From Alphaproteobacteria bacterium (GTDB taxonomy: Bacteria; Pseudomonadota; Alphaproteobacteria; Rickettsiales; UBA998): a stretch of 18,086 nt of DNA. This document shows positions 1 through 5,831 of the stretch, piece after piece; the stretch's first letter is position 1; the number at the start of each line of letters is the position of its first letter. Location of the stretch: positions 1 to 18,086 of the forward strand of contig JAKFYP010000224.1 of NCBI GenBank assembly GCA_021730835.1, written 5' to 3'. The position numbers and the translations under genes are program-made. Under the pieces are notes generated by a model. The model had not been told where the DNA came from and searched no databases. It saw nothing but the letters and a program-made list of their open reading frames with translations.

Positions 1-112
1 AGCGCGATTCGCATTCGGGGCAGAAGCGGCGGCGGCGAATGGCTGCGCCATCTTCGCTGGGCCGCGAATCTTTAACTTGCGTATCGGAATGACCGCAAAA
101 GGGACACTTCAT
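1..112 (-). CDS. nrdR: Transcriptional repressor NrdR (N-terminal part, cut by window edge)
   Basis: The first 37 codons are visible, reading leftwards off the window. They encode MKCPFCGHSDTQVKDSRPSE followed by an Arg-rich stretch and a second Cys pair. The layout CPFC, then about 25 residues with S/D/R, then RRRxFCPEC is the zinc-ribbon of NrdR, the ATP/dATP-sensing repressor of ribonucleotide reductase genes. All four zinc cysteines are present. The downstream ATP-cone domain lies outside the window. The ATG at 112 is the natural family start; a clear Shine-Dalgarno is not evident. Two TATAAT hexamers lie upstream on the same strand. Family assignment is secure; regulation is inferred. 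Confidence 0.93.
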   Translation of the reverse strand, partial: MKCPFCGHSDTQVKDSRPSEDGAAIRRRRFCPECESR

Positions 113-148
113 GTAGCATACTCGCGTGACACACTCTACCGGCTGTGG

Positions 149-200
149 ATTATACAGCCAAGCACAGCGTAATTATATGCTTTTTGGACGGCCCTTCCAT
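149..200 (-). promoter_or_regulatory. Candidate nrdR promoter with two -10 hexamers and an inverted repeat
   Basis: Read on the minus strand there are two perfect TATAAT hexamers, at 172-177 and 149-154, upstream of nrdR. The distal one has only a weak -35 (ATGGAA, 195-200) at 17-bp spacing. The proximal one overlaps an inverted repeat GGCTGT-N7-ACAGCC (141-146 and 154-159), which could be an operator. It does not resemble the NrdR box as I know it. Function is inferred from position only. Confidence 0.35.
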
Positions 201-263
201 TTTATCCCATCTTTCAGATAATAATGCCACTAGCGTAACCGATATGTCACGCGGAAGGCAACG

Positions 264-292
264 AAAAGGGGAGCCGATCAGTGCTCCCCTTT
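264..292 (-). terminator. Intrinsic terminator after manC
   Basis: A perfect 10-bp stem, AAAGGGGAGC (265-274) with GCTCCCCTTT (283-292), has an 8-nt loop. On the minus strand the stem ends in a TTTT run (264-267), 21 bp beyond the manC stop codon. The U-tract is short, so termination may be partial. The stem is symmetric enough to act on both strands. Confidence 0.7.
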
Positions 293-313
293 GTGTCTTG
301 TTGATATGGCGTT

Positions 314-1780
314 TTATTTGCTTTCGGCCCGGCCATACATGTCGGAAAAACGGACAATATCATCTTCTCCGAGATATTCACCATGCTGCACCTCAATGAA
401 ATCGAGCGGAATTTTACCTACATTTTCAATGGCATGCACGGAAGCCAGCGGAATAAATGTATACTGATTTTCGCTGAGAATTTTCTCCTCGTTATCGCAA
501 GTCACGCGAGCCGTACCATTGACGATTACCCAATGCTCAGCCCGGTGATGGTGCATCTGCACCGAAAGTTTCGCGCCGGGATTGACCTGAATATGCTTCA
601 CCTGATGACGCGTACCCAACTCAACGGTTTCATAGAAACCCCACGGGCGATAAACCCGTTGATGATGCTCAACCAGTTGCTCATTTTTAGAACGCACCTC
701 TTCCATCAGTTGCTTGACATCCTGCGCCCGGTCTTTGCGGGTAACAAGCACCATATCCTTGGTGGAAACAACCACGAGGTCATCCACGCCCAGCGTTGCC
801 ACCGGTGCTCCACCCGCGACATGGAGATAGCAGTTTTTGGTATCACGAGCATAGGTGACACCCGATGTCACGTTGCCATCCTTGTCTTTTTCGCCGATAC
901 GCCACAGGGAATCCCATGCCCCTGCATCGCTCCAGCCACAGGAAACCGGTACAACCGCCGCTTTTTTAGTATGCTCCATAACGGCATAGTCGATGGAAAT
1001 CGACGGCGCTTTACTGAAATATTTGCCGTTCAGGCGAATGAAATCACTATCTTTTTCACCCTTGTCCAGCGCCGATTTCACCTGTTTGAGAATTTCCGGC
1101 TGATATTGCCCGATTTCCTCGAGAAACGCCTCGACCGGGAACATGAACATACCGCTATTCCAGGAATAATCACCCGCGCTCAGGTATTTGCCTGCGGTTT
1201 CCTGATCCGGCTTTTCCACGAATTTGCTGACTTTATAGACACCTTTGCTGCCATTGAGTTGGCTGCCGCGCTTGATGTAACCATAGCCGGTCTCGGCATA
1301 TTCCGGCTGGATGCCGAATGTGACCAGAGAACCTTCCTGTGCCGCATCGGCTGCCAGTTTGACGGCCTTGGCGAAACTGTCGGTATCGCGGATAATATGA
1401 TCCGACGGCAAAACCAGCATGATGGCGTTCTTATAGAGAGACTGAATATAAAGCGCAGCCGCTGCGATGGCCGGGGCAGTATTGCGGCCTTCCGGCTCAA
1501 GGATAATATCGACTTCACTGAAACCCGCACGCTTCATATGCTCGGCGACAAGGAAACGGTGATCAACGTTGCTAACCACCACAGGGGCTTTCATCGGTCG
1601 GCCATTGCCCTTGGCGACGCGTTTGGCGGTCTGCTCAAGCAGGCTGCCCTTACCGTTGCCGGCCAGTCCCAGAAACTGTTTGGGAAACTTGCTGCGCGAC
1701 ATCGGCCACAGGCGGCTGCCCATCCCGCCGGAGAGAATAACCGGCACGATTGGCGTCTGTGAAGTAAGCTGGGTTTGCAT
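314..1780 (-). CDS. manC: Mannose-1-phosphate guanylyltransferase / mannose-6-phosphate isomerase (bifunctional)
   Basis: A 488-aa bifunctional enzyme that makes GDP-mannose, the donor for exopolysaccharide, O-antigen or alginate-type polymers. The N-terminal nucleotidyltransferase shows the signature GGMGSRLWPMSR (residues 18-29), LPSDH (124-128) and the sugar-binding FVEKP (187-191). The C-terminal type II isomerase cupin shows RPWGFYE and QMHHHRAEHW (408-417), with the metal-binding histidines intact. Length matches the ManC/AlgA/CpsB family. I place the start at 1780 rather than an in-frame codon 33 bp upstream, because GGAGGAG lies 5 nt before this ATG. The gene stands alone: it has its own promoter and terminator, and no other polysaccharide gene is in the window. 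Which polymer it feeds cannot be told. Confidence 0.95.
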   Translation of the reverse strand: MQTQLTSQTPIVPVILSGGMGSRLWPMSRSKFPKQFLGLAGNGKGSLLEQTAKRVAKGNGRPMKAPVVVSNVDHRFLVAEHMKRAGFSEVDIILEPEGRNTAPAIAAAALYIQSLYKNAIMLVLPSDHIIRDTDSFAKAVKLAADAAQEGSLVTFGIQPEYAETGYGYIKRGSQLNGSKGVYKVSKFVEKPDQETAGKYLSAGDYSWNSGMFMFPVEAFLEEIGQYQPEILKQVKSALDKGEKDSDFIRLNGKYFSKAPSISIDYAVMEHTKKAAVVPVSCGWSDAGAWDSLWRIGEKDKDGNVTSGVTYARDTKNCYLHVAGGAPVATLGVDDLVVVSTKDMVLVTRKDRAQDVKQLMEEVRSKNEQLVEHHQRVYRPWGFYETVELGTRHQVKHIQVNPGAKLSVQMHHHRAEHWVIVNGTARVTCDNEEKILSENQYTFIPLASVHAIENVGKIPLDFIEVQHGEYLGEDDIVRFSDMYGRAESK

Positions 1781-1811
1781 AGGAACTCCTCCCTGAGTTA
1801 TTGCGGTGCAC

Positions 1812-1839
1812 AATATAGCGATGTTTCCGAAATTGACAA
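1812..1839 (-). promoter_or_regulatory. Predicted sigma-70-type promoter of manC
   Basis: On the minus strand TTGTCA (1834-1839) and TATATT (1812-1817) are separated by 16 bp, 31 bp before the manC start codon. Both hexamers are close to consensus and the expected start point near 1805 leaves a short leader containing the strong ribosome site. No operator is evident. Confidence 0.6.
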
Positions 1840-2120
1840 GATAAATTTACCAGTCAAATCTTTACACTTCGATAAGCTGGCGGCCTTGAAACGGTATTTT
1901 TAATATTTTTTTATAGCACTTTGTATTCAAAGGAAATTTATTTGCTTGGTCAGGCGTACAAAAAAGAAATTGGTTAATCAATAATTAATTCACCCACAAA
2001 ACAAAAGACAATCTTAATCAAATTTTATAAAAAACACGTCGGAATTTAATATTCATTTTGAAATAAATTGTCAATCTTTTTATAAATATCTCATTCTGGC
2101 AAATAAGAATGGGGGATGCT
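1840..2120. other. AT-rich non-coding gap between rlmE and manC
   Basis: About 280 bp clearly richer in A+T than the flanking genes, with runs of A and T and no ORF with family-like sequence on either strand. Apart from the manC promoter at its left edge I see only a weak 6-bp hairpin, CATTCT/AGAATG (2092-2097 and 2106-2111), just after the rlmE stop on the minus strand. It lacks a proper T-run, so it is at best a poor terminator. No RNA gene or repeat recognised. Confidence 0.5.
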
Positions 2121-2801
2121 TCAGGGTCTGAAACCGCTGGCTATCACGTAGGCCTCGGCCGAATCTTTGCGGCTTGCGTTTGGCTTGGCATGACGCACCT
2201 TAGAAAAGCGCATCTTCATATCCGCCAACAACACTTGTTCCGTTCCTCCTTGCAACACTTTACAGACAAACACACCGCCGGGGTTGAGCACATCGCAGGC
2301 AAACAGATATGCCGCCTCGCACAATGCCATGATACGGATATGATCGGTCGGCGCATGGCCACAAGATGCCGGAGCCATATCCGAGAGCACCAGATCGGCC
2401 TTTCCTGAGAGTTTCTCCATCAAAATGCGCGGCGCTTCTTCCGCCATGAAATCCTGCATCAGGCATTGCGCTCCGGCAACCGGCTCCATCGCCTGTAAAT
2501 CAACGGCCAGCACCAATCCGCCGGTTTCATCCGGTTTTATTGCCTCCACCAGAACCTGCGTCCAGCCTCCCGGAGCAGCGCCAAGGTCAATGACCCGCTG
2601 GCCCGGCGAAAGAAAATGCAGCCTCTCATCCAGCTCCAGCAATTTGTAAGCCGCCCGCGAACGGTAGCCCTCACGCTTTGCCTGCTGAACGTAAGGATCA
2701 TTAAGCTGGCGTTGCAACCAGCGCGTCGAAGAGGACGAACGTTTGCGCGCCGTCCTGACGCGCACAGTAAGATCACGTGTACCATTATTCTTTTTGCTCA
2801 T
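2121..2801 (-). CDS. rlmE: 23S rRNA (uridine-2'-O)-methyltransferase RlmE (FtsJ/RrmJ)
   Basis: A 226-aa SAM-dependent methyltransferase predicted to modify a uridine in the 23S rRNA A-loop (U2552 in E. coli) late in 50S assembly. The K-D-K-E catalytic tetrad is visible as K53, D141, K181 and E216; the spacings (88, 40, 35) match E. coli FtsJ closely. The SAM motif reads VIDLGAAPGGW (70-80), followed by SDMAP and CKVLQGG. The N-terminus is basic and Ser-rich (KRSSSSTRW), as in alphaproteobacterial members. I start it at MSKKNN (2801); an open frame runs on upstream but would overlap the divergent dps gene and has no family similarity. No good Shine-Dalgarno precedes 2801. Only 54 bp separate it from dps. 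Confidence 0.93.
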   Translation of the reverse strand: MSKKNNGTRDLTVRVRTARKRSSSSTRWLQRQLNDPYVQQAKREGYRSRAAYKLLELDERLHFLSPGQRVIDLGAAPGGWTQVLVEAIKPDETGGLVLAVDLQAMEPVAGAQCLMQDFMAEEAPRILMEKLSGKADLVLSDMAPASCGHAPTDHIRIMALCEAAYLFACDVLNPGGVFVCKVLQGGTEQVLLADMKMRFSKVRHAKPNASRKDSAEAYVIASGFRP

Positions 2802-2855
2802 ACGCCCAGCATAGGCTAAAAACAGAGATGTCCAAACAGGAAAAGGAGAAACGCC

Positions 2856-3293
2856 ATGCCTGCCAACCCCGTCACCAGTGGCCTGAAAGCCTTGCTTGCC
2901 GATAGTTATACGCTCTATCTGAAAACCCAGAATTATCACTGGAACGTCACCGGGCCGCAATTCTCGGCGCTGCATGCGCTGTTTATGGCGCAATACAGTG
3001 AGTTGGCGCTGGCGATTGACGAAATTGCCGAGCGCATTCGGGCGCTGGGAGAAAAAGCACCGGGTTCTTACCGGGAATTCTCGCAGCTTGCCACCATAAA
3101 GGAGGCCACGGGTAAGGAAAACACGCCGCAAATGGTGAAAACCCTGCGCGATGACCATAAAACGCTGATCCAGTCTCTCTATTCCCTGCTGGAGAAGGCC
3201 CAGAAAAAAGGCGATGAAGGAACATGCGACCTGCTAACCACCCGTATTCCCGCACATGAAAAACAGGCATGGATGCTGGATTCAAGCCTCTAA
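2856..3293 (+). CDS. dps: Dps-family ferritin-like protein
   Basis: A 145-aa four-helix protein of the Dps / starvation-induced ferritin family, which stores iron and protects DNA from peroxide. NYHWNV (26-31), ALH (38-40), IDEIAERIR (54-62) and the C-terminal HEKQAWML are hallmarks. Aligning by eye to E. coli Dps, ferroxidase ligands H28, H40, D55 and E59 are present (E. coli H51, H63, D78, E82). The position matching D67 is Met44 (H-A-L-F-M), where family members usually carry Asp or Glu. A Shine-Dalgarno AGGAGA lies 8 nt before the ATG. There is no long basic N-terminal tail, so DNA binding of the E. coli type is doubtful. It is divergent from rlmE, and its stop overlaps the convergent xerC end by 12 bp. 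Confidence 0.92.
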   Translation: MPANPVTSGLKALLADSYTLYLKTQNYHWNVTGPQFSALHALFMAQYSELALAIDEIAERIRALGEKAPGSYREFSQLATIKEATGKENTPQMVKTLRDDHKTLIQSLYSLLEKAQKKGDEGTCDLLTTRIPAHEKQAWMLDSSL

Positions 3294-4229
3294 CTCATTT
3301 TCTATCTTCGCCATCGGGTGCGCCTGCTCGTAATGTTTGCGCATCCGCTCATGGTCTACCGCCGTGTAACACTGGGTGGTACTCAGACTTTCATGGCCCA
3401 GCAATTCCTGAATATCACGGAGATTCGCTCCCGATGCCAGCAGATGAGTAGCAAAGCTGTGGCGCAGGGCATGAGGGGTCATCTGGTCGGGCAATCCCAC
3501 CAGATGGCGTAAATCACGGAAGCGTTTTTGGAAAACCCCGGGATTTAAAATATTTCCTCTTTTTCCATAAAAAAGCGGGATTTTAGATGAGGATTTACCG
3601 AGAAGATACGGGCAAATATCCATATATGTGTCTATAGAAGACTGAATTTTTGGGATCATCGGCACTTCCCGTTGCTTATTTCCCTTGCCCCTGACCCTCA
3701 GCTTTTGTTCCGCTCTGGCAATGTTTCCAACCCGAAGTGACAGGGCTTCGGAGATCCGCAACCCACACCCGTAGAGCAACATCAGGATGGCGCGGTCGCG
3801 ATCAACGATCCATTGTTCATCTTCCGGGTTAAAATCGGCCTGCCCAATCATCTCGAGAATCTTTTCCGTTTCTATTGACCGGGGCAGGCGCTTCGGCGAT
3901 TCCCGCAATTTCAGGCGAAACACCGCCTCATTCCCAATACCCTGACGTTGCAGGTATCGGAAAAAACTGCGCAAGGCCGAAAGCGCCCGTGCATTGGAGG
4001 GCATTGCCATCTCACGGGCGCTACGGGCGGCAATCCATGCCCGAATATCGGGCAGGCTCAGTTGCTCCAGCATATCCGGGCCGACCTGCCCGCCCTGATG
4101 CTGCGAGAGAAAAAGGAAAAAATCATGTAAATCATGACGATAAGCCAGTTCCGTATGCGCCGCCATGCGCCTGCCGCCGCGCTGCCAGAGCAACCAGGCA
4201 TCCAGCCACGCCGCAACCCGGGCATCCAT
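3282..4229 (-). CDS. xerC: Site-specific tyrosine recombinase XerC
   Basis: A 315-aa tyrosine recombinase predicted to act with XerD at dif to resolve chromosome dimers. The N-terminal SAM-like core-binding domain (AHTELAYRHDLHDFFLFL) precedes the catalytic domain with R158 (GLRISEAL), K182 (RGKGNKQ), H253 and R256 (HALRHSF), H279 (LLGHES) and Tyr nucleophile Y288 (TTQCYT). All six are present. I choose the ATG at 4229, where the family-like sequence begins, 11 bp after the DUF484 stop; an alternative ATG at 4277 would add 16 residues and overlap DUF484 by 37 bp. Neither has a strong ribosome site, suggesting coupling to the gene before it. XerC rather than XerD is inferred from the DUF484 neighbour, which habitually precedes xerC. 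Confidence 0.88.
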   Translation of the reverse strand: MDARVAAWLDAWLLWQRGGRRMAAHTELAYRHDLHDFFLFLSQHQGGQVGPDMLEQLSLPDIRAWIAARSAREMAMPSNARALSALRSFFRYLQRQGIGNEAVFRLKLRESPKRLPRSIETEKILEMIGQADFNPEDEQWIVDRDRAILMLLYGCGLRISEALSLRVGNIARAEQKLRVRGKGNKQREVPMIPKIQSSIDTYMDICPYLLGKSSSKIPLFYGKRGNILNPGVFQKRFRDLRHLVGLPDQMTPHALRHSFATHLLASGANLRDIQELLGHESLSTTQCYTAVDHERMRKHYEQAHPMAKIENELEA

Positions 4230-4240
4230 AAAATCCGGGA

Positions 4241-4996
4241 TTACGCGATCGGCTCTATCCCTGTCTCCTCGAGGCATACATCCAGCCTTTCCTCAATGAT
4301 GCGGGCCAGAAACCGCAACAACTCGGCTCCTTGCTCCGGCGCATAGCGACCTTTTTCCCGCGTTCCGAAAGCCAGCAGGGCATGACGCTCCTGCCGCCGC
4401 AGATTCAGCCGCAATAAGGCACAGGAAGCCACCAGCCGCGTGCATTCGGAAAACACCTCGCCTGATTCATAAGCCGGAAGCGCCGCTGCATCCGGGCATA
4501 GCCTGACCGGCGCGCCTTCCGTCAGTATATCAACGGAGCTACCCGGTATAAAAACAATCCCCGAATAATGCTGCTCGGGATAGCAGCTTTCATACATTCC
4601 CGCCGCCGGGGATTCCATGCCAAGCCGCACCACGTCCACCCCAAATAACTGTACCAGATCCGTCGTCAGCACCTCGAGCAACTGCTCCAGCCCCCGGGCC
4701 GCCACCAGCCGGATCACCGCCTGATGCACCTGCTGCTGCACCGAATTGTTATCCTGCGCCGAAGTGACCAGACGGTTGAAATGCGCCCGCACCTTTTTGA
4801 CCTGCCCTTGCAAGCGCTGAATCGCAAACTGTTGAAAATCCGATACGTTATCACCCTGCTCACGCTCTGGCGGCAGCATTTCCTCTAGCAGTTCTGGATG
4901 GTTAAGCAAAAAATCCGGATGGGCCAGCAGATACGCGGCGACTTCTTGCTCCGTCAGAGATGACTGCTGGTCTTTATTATCCTCCGCTTCCATCAT
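4241..4996 (-). CDS. DUF484 family protein
   Basis: A 251-aa cytoplasmic protein of the DUF484 family, which has a GAF-like fold of unknown function. The N-terminal part carries the family-like VAAYLLAHPDFLLNHPELLEEM (split here: VAAYLLAHPDF, then LLNHPELLEEM, residues about 19-40), then a probable coiled coil (FAIQRLQGQVKKVRAHFNRL) and a C-terminal GAF-like part with LLRLNLRRQERHALLAFGTR. It sits between fsa and xerC, with its start codon directly abutting the fsa stop (4997), so the three form one operon. The start could be either of two tandem ATGs (4996 or 4993). The DUF484-xerC pairing is widespread in proteobacteria, but its role is not established. Confidence 0.87.
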   Translation of the reverse strand: MMEAEDNKDQQSSLTEQEVAAYLLAHPDFLLNHPELLEEMLPPEREQGDNVSDFQQFAIQRLQGQVKKVRAHFNRLVTSAQDNNSVQQQVHQAVIRLVAARGLEQLLEVLTTDLVQLFGVDVVRLGMESPAAGMYESCYPEQHYSGIVFIPGSSVDILTEGAPVRLCPDAAALPAYESGEVFSECTRLVASCALLRLNLRRQERHALLAFGTREKGRYAPEQGAELLRFLARIIEERLDVCLEETGIEPIA

Positions 4997-5653
4997 TTAT
5001 GCGATTTTCTGCCCGGTTTTCTCCCAGTCACGCAGGAACATCTCCAACCCCTTATCGGTCAGCGGGTGATGAAACAATTGCTTGATGACTTTCGGAGGGA
5101 TGGTCGCCACATGCGCACCCAGACGCGCCGATTCGACAATATGAATCGGATGGCGCACCGAGGCAACCAGCACCTCTGTTTTAAACGCATCATACTGACG
5201 ATAAATTTCACAAATTTCGCGGATCAGCCCCAGCCCGTCCTGTCCGATATCGTCCAGGCGCCCGACAAAAGGCGAGATAAATCTGGCTCCTGCCTTAGCG
5301 GCAAGAATTGCCTGTGCCGCCGAAAAACACAAAGTCACATTGACCATCACGCCTTTGTCGCTAAAGTGTCGGCAGGCTTTCAGCCCGTCGAGCGTCAGGG
5401 GCACTTTAATCGCAATATTCTTGGCGATGCGCGACAGGCGCTTGCCTTCCTCGATCATGTTCTCCGCATCGGTCGCGGTCACCTCGGCGCTTACCGGCCC
5501 GGAAACAACCGCACAGATTTCCTCAAGTACCTCGAATACGTCCCGCCCCGATTTGGCGATCAGGGTTGGATTGGTCGTCACCCCATCAAGCAGGCCGGTC
5601 GCCGCCAGCTCCTTAATATCCGCAATATCCGCCGTATCGACAAAAAACTTCAT
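4997..5653 (-). CDS. fsa: Fructose-6-phosphate aldolase / transaldolase-like enzyme
   Basis: A 218-aa class I aldolase of the small transaldolase (FSA/TalC) subfamily, catalysing either fructose-6-phosphate cleavage or the transaldolase reaction in the pentose phosphate pathway. Visible signatures are MKFFVDTAD at the start, LDGVTTNPTLIAKSG (23-36), the Schiff-base lysine K83 in NIAIKVPLT, and FISPFVGRLDD. The C-terminus is the compact form, without the long extension of classical transaldolases. I use ATG 5653 because the family N-terminus begins there and AGGAA precedes it; an in-frame codon 36 bp upstream encodes non-family sequence. First gene of fsa-DUF484-xerC and divergent from priA. 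Sequence alone does not separate aldolase from transaldolase activity. Confidence 0.9.
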   Translation of the reverse strand: MKFFVDTADIADIKELAATGLLDGVTTNPTLIAKSGRDVFEVLEEICAVVSGPVSAEVTATDAENMIEEGKRLSRIAKNIAIKVPLTLDGLKACRHFSDKGVMVNVTLCFSAAQAILAAKAGARFISPFVGRLDDIGQDGLGLIREICEIYRQYDAFKTEVLVASVRHPIHIVESARLGAHVATIPPKVIKQLFHHPLTDKGLEMFLRDWEKTGQKIA

Positions 5654-5831
5654 GGCAACCCGTTCCTCAGTTATGCTATTTACGCTCAAACGCCGCTACG
5701 GCTTACGTCACACAAGCGGCGGGCTGGCATTCGCCAGCCTGTCATCTCTTATATTTAATATATTTCAATATATTTACATGAGAAATAACCAAAATTCGCT
5801 AACACCTTACCCTGAGCCATAGCCGGTTGCA
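5654..5831. promoter_or_regulatory. Divergent fsa / priA control region
   Basis: 178 bp between two divergent genes. The centre (about 5748-5790) is very AT-rich, with repeated ATATTTA-type words, and is the likely site of promoters for both genes, although I cannot pick convincing -35/-10 pairs. On the fsa side are a 7-bp stem with a 4-nt loop, GGCTGGC/GCCAGCC (5722-5739), and a 6-bp GCCGCT/AGCGGC pair (5692-5697, 5715-5720) that could fold in the fsa leader RNA. Function not known. Confidence 0.4.

Noticed and set aside
145..399. 84-codon plus-strand ORF between nrdR and manC
   Set aside because: It runs through the manC terminator hairpin and into the manC 3' end, with no ribosome site or recognisable sequence.
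383..1762. 459-codon open frame on the plus strand, antisense to manC
   Set aside because: Composition and sequence resemble no family, and the manC frame has complete enzyme motifs. It is a shadow frame of a GC-rich gene.
1833..1838. TTGACA on the plus strand upstream of manC
   Set aside because: It points away from manC, towards the opposite-strand rlmE, has no good -10 at 16-18 bp, and there is no plus-strand gene to drive.
2802..3158. N-terminal extension of rlmE on the minus strand
   Set aside because: It would lie antisense within dps and has no similarity to the RlmE N-terminus; MSKKNN at 2801 matches the expected length.
5066..5758. 230-codon plus-strand frame antisense to fsa
   Set aside because: No family resemblance. 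The fsa frame has the catalytic lysine and full family motifs.
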